NCBI GenBank assembly: GCA_036398095.1
Contig: DASWHR010000115.1
Coordinates: 1-46,051 of the forward strand
Origin: DASWHR01 sp036398095
Lineage (GTDB): Bacteria > Actinomycetota > AC-67
Direction of reading: 5' to 3'
DNA length: 46,051 nt
Positions within the stretch are counted from its first letter, which is position 1, and each line of letters starts with the position of its first letter. Both the position numbers and the translations under genes were made by a program. Shown here piece after piece: positions 18,268 to 27,519 of this stretch. The notes under the pieces were generated by a model that was not told the origin of the DNA, made no database searches, and worked only from the letters and a program-made list of their open reading frames with translations.

Positions 18268-20459
18268 CGGTGACGCTGATCGAACGCGCCTCGGCGCTCG
18301 GCCTGACCAAAGACGAACTCGACACGATCGTGAAAACGCTCGGCCGTGACCCTTCCCCGGCCGAGCTGGCGATGTATGCCGCCATGTGGTCCGAGCATTG
18401 CTCCTACAAGTCGTCCAAGGTGCACCTGAAGACGCTGCCGACGACGGGACCGAAGATCGTGATGGGACCCGGCGAGAACGCCGGCGTCGTGGACATCGGC
18501 GACGGGCTCGTCGCCGTCTTCAAGCTCGAATCGCACAACCATCCCAGCGCGGTCGAGCCGGTGCAGGGCGCCGCGACCGGCGTCGGGGGCATCGTGCGCG
18601 ACATCCTGGCCACCGGCGCGCGGCCGGTCGCGCTGCTCGATCCGCTTCGCTTCGGCGACCCGAGCGAGTGGCGGCAGCGGCACCTGCTCGGCGGCGTCGT
18701 TGCCGGGATCGGTCAGTACGGAAACTCGATCGGCATCCCCACCGTCGGCGGCGAGATCAAGTTCGACCCGTGCTACGCGGGCAATCCGCTCGTCAACGTG
18801 ATGTGCATCGGGATCATGCGCAAGGATCTGATCGCCCGCGCCCGCGCGCAGGGCGAAGGCAACGTGGCGATTCTCTACGGCGCCAAGACCGGCCGCGACG
18901 GCATCGGGGGCGTCAGCGTGCTCGCCTCGCGTCCGTTCGACGCCGAAGCCGAAGCCAAGCGCCCCAGCGTCCAAGTCGGCGATCCGTTCAGCGAAAAGGT
19001 CGCGATCGAAGCGACGCTCGAGCTGCTCGAACAAGGATTGATCGTCGGCGTGCAAGACCTCGGCGGTGCCGGCTTCTGCTGCGCGACCAGCGAGACCGCT
19101 AGCCGCGGCGGGGTGGGCATGGAAGTCGACCTCGACGCCGTCTTGCTCCGCGAGCCCGACATGGAGCCGTTCGAGATCCTCACCTCCGAGTCGCAGGAGC
19201 GCATGTTCGCGATCGTCAAGCCCGAAGACGTCGAGCGCGTGCTCGCCGTCTGCGAGCGCTGGGGCGTCGATGCGATGATCGTCGGTCGCGTCACCGGCGG
19301 GGATCGTCTGGTCGTCACGCACCGCGGCGAAGTCGTCGCCGACGTGCCGGCTCGCTCGCTTGCGGACGACGGCCCGACCTATCACCGTCCGATGGAGCGC
19401 CCGGACTGGATCGACGCGCTCCGCGCAAACGATCCGTCGTCGCTTCCCGTGCCGAAAGATCTTGGCGAAGCACTGCTGACCGTGCTCGGCGCGCCGAACG
19501 TGTGCGACAAGTCGTGGGCATGGGAACAGTACGACTTCTTGGTGCAGCACAACACGCTGCAAGGGCCGGGCGGTGACGGAGCCGTGGTGCGGGTCGAAGG
19601 AACCGGCAAGGCGCTAGTCGTCGCGACGGACGGCAATGGCCGCTACGGGCAGCTCGACCCCCGCCTCGGCGGGAGGCACGCCGTCGCCGAGTCGGCCCGC
19701 AACGTCGCCTGCACCGGCGCGCGGCTGCTGGCGATCACGAATTGCCTGAACTTCGGCAACCCCGAGCGTGCCGACGTGATGTGGCAGTTCGCCGAAGCGG
19801 TCGCCGGAATGGGCGAGGCATGCCTTGCGTTGGAGACGCCGGTGACCGGCGGCAACGTGAGCTTCTACAACGAGACCGACGGCACCTCGATCCACCCCAC
19901 GCCCATCGTCGGCATGCTCGGCATCCTCGAAGATGCCGGCATCCACGTCGGGATCGGGTTCAATAGCGCCGGCGACGCGATCGTGGTGCTCGGCGAGACC
20001 TTCGACGAGCTCGGCGGCAGCGAGTATGCCTGGGCCGTGCACCGTCACATCGGTGGCGTGCCGCCGGCGCTGGACCTGCGCCGCGAAACGGCGCTGTGCG
20101 ATCTGCTCGCCACGCTTGCCGAACGGCGCCTGATCTCAAGCGCCCACGACTGCAGCGAAGGCGGCCTGGCCGTCACCATCGCCGAGTCCTGCATCGCCGG
20201 CGATATCGGCGCGCGCGTGACGATCGAATCCGGTCTCGCGCCCCACGTGTTGTGGTTTTCCGAGTCGGCGAGCCGCGCCGTCGTTTCCTGCCCGCCCGAC
20301 CGGCTGGACGAGGTGCGTGCAGCCGCTGCGGCTGCGGGCGTCCCGTTCGCGCACATCGGAACGGTCGGAGGTGTCACGCTCGCTTGCGGCGAATTCGACC
20401 TCCCGGTGACCGGCCTTCGTGCGGCGTGGAACCGCACGCTTCCGGACCTTCTCGCCTGA
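18264..20459 (+). CDS. purL: FGAM synthase large subunit PurL
   Basis: 731-residue small-type PurL (not the ~1300-residue fused form), converting FGAR to FGAM with PurS and PurQ. Landmarks: AMWSEHCSYKSSK, FKLESHNHPSAVEP, GAATGVGGIVRDI, and in the second half NCLNFGNPE and HDCSEGGLAVTIAE. The ATG at 18264 overlaps purQ. The frame is open 420 bases upstream inside purQ but homology starts at 18264. It ends 15 bases before purF. Confidence 0.96.
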   Translation: MTVTLIERASALGLTKDELDTIVKTLGRDPSPAELAMYAAMWSEHCSYKSSKVHLKTLPTTGPKIVMGPGENAGVVDIGDGLVAVFKLESHNHPSAVEPVQGAATGVGGIVRDILATGARPVALLDPLRFGDPSEWRQRHLLGGVVAGIGQYGNSIGIPTVGGEIKFDPCYAGNPLVNVMCIGIMRKDLIARARAQGEGNVAILYGAKTGRDGIGGVSVLASRPFDAEAEAKRPSVQVGDPFSEKVAIEATLELLEQGLIVGVQDLGGAGFCCATSETASRGGVGMEVDLDAVLLREPDMEPFEILTSESQERMFAIVKPEDVERVLAVCERWGVDAMIVGRVTGGDRLVVTHRGEVVADVPARSLADDGPTYHRPMERPDWIDALRANDPSSLPVPKDLGEALLTVLGAPNVCDKSWAWEQYDFLVQHNTLQGPGGDGAVVRVEGTGKALVVATDGNGRYGQLDPRLGGRHAVAESARNVACTGARLLAITNCLNFGNPERADVMWQFAEAVAGMGEACLALETPVTGGNVSFYNETDGTSIHPTPIVGMLGILEDAGIHVGIGFNSAGDAIVVLGETFDELGGSEYAWAVHRHIGGVPPALDLRRETALCDLLATLAERRLISSAHDCSEGGLAVTIAESCIAGDIGARVTIESGLAPHVLWFSESASRAVVSCPPDRLDEVRAAAAAAGVPFAHIGTVGGVTLACGEFDLPVTGLRAAWNRTLPDLLA

Positions 20460-20465
20460 TAGAAT
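20460..20465 (+). promoter_or_regulatory. Candidate internal -10 element before purF
   Basis: TAGAAT begins right after the purL TGA and ends 9 bases before the purF ATG. It could drive an internal, near-leaderless purF-purM transcript. A weak AGGGA at 20466-20470 also sits before the ATG, so normal translation is possible. Confidence 0.35.
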
Positions 20466-20474
20466 AGGGACCGA

Positions 20475-21902
20475 ATGGGCGCGGACTCTCCTAAGGAAGA
20501 ATGCGGCCTCTTCGGCGTCTGGGCGCCGGGTGAAGAGGTCGCGAAGCTCACCTTTTTCGGCCTCTACGCGCTGCAGCATCGCGGCCAGGAATCCGCCGGC
20601 ATCGCCGTCTCGGACGGCAACGGCATCATCGTCTACAAAGACATGGGCTTGGTTGCGCAGGTCTTCTCCGAAGCCACGCTCGCGACCCTGTCCGGCCCGC
20701 TCGCCATCGGCCACACCCGCTATTCGACGACCGGATCGACGCGATGGGAGAACGCACAGCCCACGTTCAAGCCGACCAGCGGAGGCGGCGGGATCGCGCT
20801 CGGGCACAACGGTAACCTGACCAACACGCGCATGCTCGCCGCGCAGGTCACGCGAAAGGGCAACGGGCCGAAGGCGTCGACCGATTCCGACATCGTCGCC
20901 GAACTGTTGGCCGAACGCACCGGCGACGTGCCGCTCGAAGACACGCTCGTGTCGCTCATGCCGGAACTGGCCGGCGCGTTCTCGTTCGTCGTCATGGACG
21001 AGCGAACCGTCTACGGAGTCCGCGACCCGTACGGGATCCGCCCGCTGTCGATCGGCCGTCTGGCGAACGGCGGCTGGGTCCTCGCGTCGGAGACCTGCGC
21101 GCTCGACATCGTCGGCGCCGCCTACGTCCGCGACGTGGAACCGGGGGAGATCGTCGCGGTTGACGATCGCGGGCTACGAAGCTGGATCTACGCCAAGCCG
21201 ACGCCGAAGCTCTGCATCTTCGAATACGTCTACCTCGCGAGGCCGGACAGCATCCTCTACGAGCACGGCGTCCACGAGGTTCGCCGCGAGCTCGGACGGC
21301 GACTCGCCGGCGAAGCGCCGGCAGACGCGGATCTGGTCATCGGCGTTCCCGATACCGGTCCTGTGGCCGCGGCCGGCTTCGCCGAAGAGGCCGGCATTCC
21401 CTACGGGGACGGCATCGTCAAGAACCGCTACGTCGGGCGAACCTTCATCCAGCCGACGCAGACGATCCGGCAGATGGGTATCCGTCTCAAGCTCAACCCG
21501 CTGCGCAGCGCGATCAAAGGCCGCCGGATCGTGGTGGTGGACGACTCGATCGTTCGCGGTAATACGACCCGCCAGCTTGTCGCGCTGATGCGCGAAGCCG
21601 GCGCGACCGAGGTGCATCTGCGCATCACCTCGCCGCCGGTCCGTTGGCCCTGTTTCTACGGCATCGACATGGCGACCAAGAGCGAGCTGATCGCCAGCGA
21701 CCTCGCCGTCGACGAGGTCCGCGCCTACGTCGGCGCCGACTCGCTCGCGTACCTGTCGCTGGAAGGGCTGGTCGCCGCCACGGGCGCCGACAAGAATCGT
21801 TTCTGCCGCGCCTGTTTCGACGGCATCTATCCGGTCCCGATCCCACAGGAAGACGATTCCTCGCACAAGTTCGTGCTCGAAGAGCGGTCGCCGAATTCCT
21901 AA
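20475..21902 (+). CDS. purF: Amidophosphoribosyltransferase PurF
   Basis: 475-residue enzyme making phosphoribosylamine from PRPP and glutamine, the committing step of the pathway. A short propeptide (MGADSPKEE) precedes the catalytic Cys in CGLFGVWAPGEE, so it is probably self-processed as in Bacillus. The PRPP loop is IVVVDDSIVRGNTTRQ. Cysteines in KLCIFEYVY, RWPCFYGID and RFCRACFDG match the positions of the Bacillus-type 4Fe-4S cluster. It is placed 15 bases after purL. Confidence 0.96.
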   Translation: MGADSPKEECGLFGVWAPGEEVAKLTFFGLYALQHRGQESAGIAVSDGNGIIVYKDMGLVAQVFSEATLATLSGPLAIGHTRYSTTGSTRWENAQPTFKPTSGGGGIALGHNGNLTNTRMLAAQVTRKGNGPKASTDSDIVAELLAERTGDVPLEDTLVSLMPELAGAFSFVVMDERTVYGVRDPYGIRPLSIGRLANGGWVLASETCALDIVGAAYVRDVEPGEIVAVDDRGLRSWIYAKPTPKLCIFEYVYLARPDSILYEHGVHEVRRELGRRLAGEAPADADLVIGVPDTGPVAAAGFAEEAGIPYGDGIVKNRYVGRTFIQPTQTIRQMGIRLKLNPLRSAIKGRRIVVVDDSIVRGNTTRQLVALMREAGATEVHLRITSPPVRWPCFYGIDMATKSELIASDLAVDEVRAYVGADSLAYLSLEGLVAATGADKNRFCRACFDGIYPVPIPQEDDSSHKFVLEERSPNS

Positions 21903-21912
21903 GCGCCGGGCC

Positions 21913-22947
21913 ATGACCGAGCCACCGCGCGCCGCCACCTACGCCGCCGCCGGCGTCGACATCGAAGCCGGCGACAAGGCCGTGGAGATGATCAAGGATG
22001 TCGTCGCCTCGACGGCGCGTCCCGAAGTGCTCGGAATCCTCGGCGGCTTCAGCGGCGCGTTCGCCCCCGACTTCAGCCGCTATCGCACACCGGTGCTGCT
22101 GTCCTCGACTGACGGCGTCGGCAGCAAGCTGGCAATCGCGCAAACCCTCGGCCGGCACGACACGGTCGGCATCGACTTGGTCGCCATGGTCGTGGACGAT
22201 CTCGTCTGCGACGGCGGCGAACCACTGTTTCTTCTCGACTACATCGCGTGCGGACGGCTCGTCCCAGAGCGGATCGCGGCGATCGTTGAAGGGATCGCAG
22301 ACGGATGTCGCCAGGCGGGGTGCGCGCTCATCGGCGGCGAAACCGCCGAGCATCCCGGATTGATGGACCCCGATCACTACGATCTTGCGGCATTCGCCGT
22401 CGGCGTCGCGGATCGCGACGACATGCCCGGCCCGCATCGCGTCGGTGCCGGCGACGTGCTCGTCGGGCTTCGGTCCTCCGGCCCGCATTCGAACGGCTAT
22501 TCGCTCATCCGCCGCCTGATCCTTGAACACGATCTGGAGTTGGCAACCGACCCGGACGGGCTCGGCGTGACGCTCGGGGAGGCGCTGCTCACCCCCACGA
22601 CGATCTATGCACCCGAGATTCTGCTGGCGATGCGCACCGGAGGCGTTCATGCGGCCGCCCACGTCACCGGCGGGGGTCTGGGCGGGAACCTCGCGCGCGT
22701 CCTGCCCGACGGCGCCAAGGCCGTCGTTCATCGGGATGCCTGGCAGACCCCGCACCTGTTTTCGTGGCTCGCCGGTTTGGGCCGTATCGCGGACGACGAG
22801 ATGCGGCGCACTTTTAACATGGGCATCGGCATGGTGCTCGTCGTCGCGCAGGCGAGCGTGCACGCGGTCCTCGACGCCACGGCCATGCACCGTCCCGTGG
22901 TCATCGGCGAGATCGTTCCCGGCCCGCGGGTGGTCGAACTCATCTAA
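21913..22947 (+). CDS. purM: AIR synthetase PurM
   Basis: 344-residue ATP-dependent cyclase turning FGAM into AIR. Landmarks: LLSSTDGVGSKLAIAQ, DLVAMVVDDLVCDGGEPLFL, IGGETAEHPG, and HVTGGGLGGNLARVLP. Normal length. It starts 10 bases after purF and closes the cluster; a stem-loop follows the stop. Confidence 0.96.
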   Translation: MTEPPRAATYAAAGVDIEAGDKAVEMIKDVVASTARPEVLGILGGFSGAFAPDFSRYRTPVLLSSTDGVGSKLAIAQTLGRHDTVGIDLVAMVVDDLVCDGGEPLFLLDYIACGRLVPERIAAIVEGIADGCRQAGCALIGGETAEHPGLMDPDHYDLAAFAVGVADRDDMPGPHRVGAGDVLVGLRSSGPHSNGYSLIRRLILEHDLELATDPDGLGVTLGEALLTPTTIYAPEILLAMRTGGVHAAAHVTGGGLGGNLARVLPDGAKAVVHRDAWQTPHLFSWLAGLGRIADDEMRRTFNMGIGMVLVVAQASVHAVLDATAMHRPVVIGEIVPGPRVVELI

Positions 22948-22957
22948 ACCAGACGCA

Positions 22958-22977
22958 ACCGGGCGTCGCAGCCCGGT
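22958..22977 (+). terminator. Stem-loop after purM
   Basis: ACCGGGC (22958-22964) pairs with GCCCGGT (22971-22977) around loop GTCGCA, ten bases after the purM stop. There is no U-tract, only CAAAAGG, so this is a possible terminator or 3'-end stabiliser of the purine transcript. Confidence 0.45.
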
Positions 22978-23073
22978 CAAAAGGTTCGCCGCGGGCTTCA
23001 TATGGGCGGTCAAGTGGCCGATGCTCCTGTCATGGGTCGAGGGAGGCCCTGCATCGCAGACAGGGGGAGTGTT

Positions 23074-23826
23074 GTGAGGCAGAGCCTTCAGGCATCGGCG
23101 GCAGCGCATCTCGTCGACGACGAAACGCACGCACCGCCGTCCACCGTTGCACCACTCGTGCCCGACGCCGTCGCGGCGATCGCGCACGAACTCAAGACAC
23201 CGCTCGCATCGATTCTCGGCTATGCGCGGATGCTCCGCAGCGGCTGGGATTCGCTCGAGCCGGCCCGGCGCGACGAGTTCTTCGCCGTCGTCGAGCTGCA
23301 AGGGCGCCGGCTTCAGCACATGATCGAGAACATGCTCCAATGCGCGCGATCGGACGCCGGGCCGGCGAAGCTGCAACGCGATCCGGTCGATGTGGCTCGC
23401 GTCGTCGGCCGAGCCGTCACGACCGTGTCCGGCATGGCCGACCGGCGGCGAATCACCGTCTCTGTGCCTCCCGGAGATCTCGGACTCTACGGAGACGCCA
23501 CGGCGCTCGAGCACGTGGTGAGCAATCTGCTTGAGAACGCGATCAAGTACACGCCGGATCAGACGAACATCGGCGTGCTCGTGGTCGAGCGACCCACCGA
23601 GGTGCGCTTCTCCGTCACCGACGAAGGGCCGGGCATCGCGCCGGCCGATCTGCCATTCGTCTTCGAGCGATTCCGCCGGGGTAACGGCGTGGTGCACGGC
23701 GTCGGGCTCGGGCTGCACATCGTGCGCAGCCTGGTCGAATCGCACAACGGCCGCGTGTGGGTCGAGTCCACGCCCGGCGAAGGGACGACGTTCACGTTCG
23801 TCCTGCCGAGACGCGCGAACGGCTAA
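23074..23826 (+). CDS. Soluble sensor-less histidine kinase
   Basis: 250-residue kinase made of little more than HisKA and HATPase modules. The phospho-acceptor is H38 in AAIAHELKTPLASILGY. ATP-site boxes follow: N box NLLENAIKYTP, G1 DEGPGIAP, F box FVFERF, and G2 GVGLGLHIV. There is no membrane segment and only ~30 residues before the HisKA domain, so no evident sensor. GTG at 23074 is chosen because GGGGGAG (23063-23069) precedes it; in-frame starts upstream lack a site. No response regulator lies next to it, so it is an orphan. It converges with the E2 gene. Confidence 0.88.
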   Translation: MRQSLQASAAAHLVDDETHAPPSTVAPLVPDAVAAIAHELKTPLASILGYARMLRSGWDSLEPARRDEFFAVVELQGRRLQHMIENMLQCARSDAGPAKLQRDPVDVARVVGRAVTTVSGMADRRRITVSVPPGDLGLYGDATALEHVVSNLLENAIKYTPDQTNIGVLVVERPTEVRFSVTDEGPGIAPADLPFVFERFRRGNGVVHGVGLGLHIVRSLVESHNGRVWVESTPGEGTTFTFVLPRRANG

Positions 23827-23833
23827 GCGTTCG

Positions 23834-25207
23834 TCACAGGACGCCGAGAAGGCGCGCGGGCTTTTCGATCAGGTCGGCCAGGTAGCGCAGAAAGCGTCCC
23901 GCTTCGGCGCCGTCGATGATCCGGTGGTCGAACGACAAGCCGAGCGTCATCACATCGCGGACGGCGACCTGTCCGTCCACGACCCACGGCGTCGGACGGA
24001 TCGCGCCGGGAACTAAGATCGCCGCCTCGGGATGGTTGATGATCGGCGTTCCGCCGTCCATCCCGAACGATCCCACATTGGTGATCGTGATCGTCGATCC
24101 GCTCAGCTCGTTCGGGCCGATGGTCTTGTCGCGTGCCGCCTCGGCGAGCCGCGCGATCTCGGCGGCGATCTCGAACACGTTCAACTGATCTGCGTTGCGC
24201 ACGACGGGGACCAGCAGCCCGCGTTCGGTGTCGGCGGCGATCCCGATGTTGTAGTAGTGCTTCACGATGATCTCGTTCGTCTCGCGGTCCCACGCCGAAT
24301 TGATCAGCGGGTGCTTGCGAAGCGCGGCGACGAGCGCCTTGACCAAGACCGGCAACGGCGAGATCTTGCCGCCGTTTGCCTCGGGCGACGACGAAAGATC
24401 CTTGCGCAGCTTCATGAGCTCGGTCGCGTCCACCTCGAGCCACTCGGTGACGTGCGGGATTTCGCTGTAGGAACGGACCATCTTCTCGGCGATCGAACGG
24501 CGGATCGCGCGAACGGGGATCCGCTCCTCGCCACCGGCGGGATGGGTCTGCTTCGCCGCGGCTGCCGCCGGTGCCGCCTTCGACGGGGCGGCTTCGCCCG
24601 TCGCGGCCGCCATCACGTCTTCGCGAGTCACGCGGCCGCCGGGCCCGGTCCCGCCGAGCTCGTCGATCTCCACGCCCAATTCCTTGGCCAGCTTGCGAAC
24701 CGGCGGGGTCGCGAGTGCGCGCACCGAGGCCGTCTTCGGCGCCGTCTTGCGTGCCGGCTCCGCCTCAACCTCCGCCTCAACCTCCGGCTCTTCTCCGGCC
24801 TCCGCGACCGCCGACGCTGCCGCGTCGTCGCGCTTGCCGATCTTCTTGCGACGGCGACGGCTTCCCGATCCTTCTTCTTCCGGCCCGTAGCCGACCAGCA
24901 CTTCGCGCCGGCCGCCTTCCTTCTTGGCTTCCTTGCGATCGCCGACGACTTCCGGTTCGCCGGCCGCGCCGTCCGATTCGAAGCTGACGATCACCGAACC
25001 AACTTCGACCTTGTCGCCGACGTCCGAGTGGAGCTTGGCCACGGTGCCCTCGAATGGCGACGGGATCTCGACGAGTGCCTTCTCGGTCTCGACCTCGACC
25101 AACGGCTGGTTCAGCGCGACCTCTTCGCCTTCCTTCACGAGCCAAGACACGATCTCGGCCTCGGTCAAGCCTTCACCCAGATCGGGAAGCCGGAACTCTC
25201 GCGCCAT
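23834..25207 (-). CDS. 2-oxoacid dehydrogenase E2 (dihydrolipoyl acyltransferase)
   Basis: 457-residue E2 core of a 2-oxoacid dehydrogenase complex. The N-terminal lipoyl domain (1-77) carries K43 in VEVETEKALVEIPS, the lipoylation site (usually ETDKA). A long charged, Ala/Glu-rich linker follows, then the E1/E3-binding domain around ATPPVRKLAKELGVEIDEL. The C-terminal acyltransferase domain ends with the catalytic motif SFDHRIIDGAEAG (H428, D432). One lipoyl domain and the neighbouring Leu/Val dehydrogenase favour a branched-chain complex, but pyruvate cannot be excluded. It is the last gene of the E1-alpha/E1-beta/E2 set; no E3 gene is in the window. Confidence 0.93.
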   Translation of the reverse strand: MAREFRLPDLGEGLTEAEIVSWLVKEGEEVALNQPLVEVETEKALVEIPSPFEGTVAKLHSDVGDKVEVGSVIVSFESDGAAGEPEVVGDRKEAKKEGGRREVLVGYGPEEEGSGSRRRRKKIGKRDDAAASAVAEAGEEPEVEAEVEAEPARKTAPKTASVRALATPPVRKLAKELGVEIDELGGTGPGGRVTREDVMAAATGEAAPSKAAPAAAAAKQTHPAGGEERIPVRAIRRSIAEKMVRSYSEIPHVTEWLEVDATELMKLRKDLSSSPEANGGKISPLPVLVKALVAALRKHPLINSAWDRETNEIIVKHYYNIGIAADTERGLLVPVVRNADQLNVFEIAAEIARLAEAARDKTIGPNELSGSTITITNVGSFGMDGGTPIINHPEAAILVPGAIRPTPWVVDGQVAVRDVMTLGLSFDHRIIDGAEAGRFLRYLADLIEKPARLLGVL

Positions 25208-25232
25208 GGTCGAACCCCCGGGTCGGTTGCGG

Positions 25233-26207
25233 TTAGTAGTTCAGGACCGCGTCCAGTGCATCCAGCACGCGGTCCACGTCGGGAAGGTACTCCTCTTCGA
25301 GCTTCGCCGGCGGATACGGCATGTCCCATCCGCCCACGCGCATCACCGGCGCCTCCAGCGACGCGAAATCGGCCTCTGAGATTCGCGCGGCCAGCTCGGC
25401 GCCGACGCCGAACGAAACGTTTGCTTCGTGAACGATGACCGCGCGGCCGGTCTTGCGGACCGACGTCAGAACGGTCGCGACATCCAGCGGCGAGATCGTT
25501 CGCAGATCCACGACTTCGACGCCAATCCCATCCGATGCGGCCTCCTCGGCCGCATCGAGCGCCACGCGCATCATCGGTCCGTACGAAACCAGCGTCACGT
25601 CATTGCCTTCCCGACGGACGACCGCCTTGCCCATCGGCTCGGTCGTCACCGGCAAGTCCACTTCCTCCTTGATCCAGTAGCGCCGCTTCGGCTCGAAGAA
25701 GATCACCGGGTCCGGCGACTGGATCGATTCCACCAGAAGCGAATACGCATCCGACGGCGTGGACGGACACACGACGCGGAGCCCCGCCGTGTGCGCGAAG
25801 TATGCCTCGGGCGATTCCGAGTGGTGCTCGACCGCGCCGATACCGCCGCCGTACGGGATTCGCACGACCACGCTCGGCCGGAAGCGTCCCTTGGAGCGCG
25901 ACCCGAACTTGGCCAGGTGCGACACGAGTTGCTCGAACGCCGGGTAGGTGAAGCCGTCGAACTGCATCTCGCAGACCGGCTTGAGCCCGTAGATCGCCAT
26001 GCCGATCGCGGTGCCGATGATGCCGGATTCGGCGAGCGGCGTATCGACGACCCGCTCTTCGCCGAACTCGGCCTGCAGCTTGTCGGTGATGCGGAACACG
26101 CCGCCGTTCAAGCCGACGTCCTCTCCCATGACGAGCACGCGCTCATCGTCGCGAAGCGATGCGCGCAGCGCCTCGTTGAGCGATTGCGCAAGCGTGACCG
26201 ATGCCAT
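25233..26207 (-). CDS. 2-oxoacid dehydrogenase E1 beta subunit
   Basis: 324-residue beta subunit of the thiamine-diphosphate E1. The N-terminal pyrimidine-binding domain has VLVMGEDVGLNGGVFRIT, with the conserved Glu that activates thiamine, and the strand IIGTAIGMAIYGLKPVCE. The C-terminal transketolase-like domain has ISPLDVATVLTSVRKTGRAV. It starts 4 bases after the E1-alpha stop and ends 25 bases before E2, so the three form one operon. It probably acts on branched-chain 2-oxoacids, as inferred from neighbours. Confidence 0.94.
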   Translation of the reverse strand: MASVTLAQSLNEALRASLRDDERVLVMGEDVGLNGGVFRITDKLQAEFGEERVVDTPLAESGIIGTAIGMAIYGLKPVCEMQFDGFTYPAFEQLVSHLAKFGSRSKGRFRPSVVVRIPYGGGIGAVEHHSESPEAYFAHTAGLRVVCPSTPSDAYSLLVESIQSPDPVIFFEPKRRYWIKEEVDLPVTTEPMGKAVVRREGNDVTLVSYGPMMRVALDAAEEAASDGIGVEVVDLRTISPLDVATVLTSVRKTGRAVIVHEANVSFGVGAELAARISEADFASLEAPVMRVGGWDMPYPPAKLEEEYLPDVDRVLDALDAVLNY

Positions 26208-26211
26208 CCTT

Positions 26212-27306
26212 CTAGCCCTCCCGCTCGCGCTGGATGCGCTTGAATTGTTCGTATTGCTGCTCGAGAATCTGCGGCATCTCCGAGTAGACGTTTTCGAAGA
26301 GCTCGTCGACCGGGCCGGGACCGGCGCCGACGATCTCGGCGCGGATATGCCGCGCGATCTCCTTCGCCTCTTCCTCGACCTGGGCCTTGAACTCCTCCGT
26401 CAGCGCCCCTTCGCCTTCGGCGTAGATGGTGAACCGGTCGATCGGATCCCGCGCCCGCCACGAGGCTTCCTCTTCTTTCGAGCGGTAGCGGGTCGGGTCG
26501 TCGGCCGTCGAGTGAGGGCCCATCCGGAACGTCACCGCTTCGATGAGGGTCGGACCTTCTCCCTCGCGGGCGCGTCGCACCGCTTCCTTCGTCACCGCGT
26601 AGCACGCCAGAACATCGTTGCCGTCGACGCGGACGCCGGGGAATCCATAGCCGAGTGCCTTCGCAGCGATCGTCGGGGCCGCGGTCTGCTTCGTGATCGG
26701 CACGCTGATCGCGTACTGATTGTTCTGCACCAGGAAGACGGTCGGGGTCCTCCAGACGCCACCGAAGTTGCATGCCTCGTGGAAGTCGCCTTCGCTGGTC
26801 GCTCCGTCGCCGCAGCAAGCAAGCGTGACGGTCTTTTGCCCGTTGATCTTCGCGGCATACGCGAACCCGACGGCGTGGAGCATTTGCGTCGCGATCGGAA
26901 CCGACAGGTACATGTACCCGTGCTCGCGCGGATCCCACAAGCCGCCGTGCCATGTTCCGCGGAACATGTGCAGGATCTCGGCCGGATCGATCTTGCGCAT
27001 CATCGCGATCGCAAGCTCCCGGTACGACGGGAAAACCCAGTCGCCCGCGTCCAGGGCGTAGCCGGCGCCGACCTGTGCGCCCTCTTGCCCCAGGCACGGC
27101 GTGTAGACGCCCAGCTCGCCTTGGCGCTGCAGGTTCGTCGATTCCTGGTCGGCGCGGCGCGCGAGCATCATCGCGCGATAGATCTCGCGCAAGTCTTCTT
27201 CTTTAAGATCGAGCTCGTAGCCGTGGTCCGGAACCAGTGTCCCGTCCGGCTTCAAGATCTCGACCGAGTCCGTGGGAATGGACGCGGGATCGACCACGCC
27301 TCTCAT
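26212..27306 (-). CDS. 2-oxoacid dehydrogenase E1 alpha subunit
   Basis: 364-residue alpha subunit carrying the thiamine-diphosphate site. The cofactor motif GDGATSEGDFHEACNFGGVW runs into VFLVQNNQYAIS. The loop that closes on E2 appears as GPHSTADDPTRYR, a form common to branched-chain and pyruvate E1s. CLGQEGAQVGAGYAL marks the N-terminal part. GGGAGG stands 7 bases before the ATG at 27306. First gene of the E1-alpha/E1-beta/E2 operon. Confidence 0.94.
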   Translation of the reverse strand: MRGVVDPASIPTDSVEILKPDGTLVPDHGYELDLKEEDLREIYRAMMLARRADQESTNLQRQGELGVYTPCLGQEGAQVGAGYALDAGDWVFPSYRELAIAMMRKIDPAEILHMFRGTWHGGLWDPREHGYMYLSVPIATQMLHAVGFAYAAKINGQKTVTLACCGDGATSEGDFHEACNFGGVWRTPTVFLVQNNQYAISVPITKQTAAPTIAAKALGYGFPGVRVDGNDVLACYAVTKEAVRRAREGEGPTLIEAVTFRMGPHSTADDPTRYRSKEEEASWRARDPIDRFTIYAEGEGALTEEFKAQVEEEAKEIARHIRAEIVGAGPGPVDELFENVYSEMPQILEQQYEQFKRIQREREG

Positions 27307-27519
27307 TCAGTTTCCTCCCTCACCCTGCCCGGCCGTGTCGCCGTGGCGTCCCTGCGCGGGATTGCCGAGCAGGATCCATGCAGTTGGAGTCGGCGCCTAG
27401 CGGGGTCGCCGCGGTGCCCTGTGTATCGTCGCAGGCGCGGCGCGCCCCCGTCAAAGGCATAAAGGACAACTCGGGCGCTCCCGTGCCCCGCTTCGGAGCA
27501 CGAGGGGTCGGCATGCGCG

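Noticed and set aside
21625..23745. 706-codon minus-strand frame across purF, purM and the kinase
   Set aside because: Antisense to three recognised genes.
27307..27519. Short minus-strand frame (64 codons, 27320-27514) between E1-alpha and ImmA
   Set aside because: No ribosome-binding site, no protein-like pattern; treated as intergenic.
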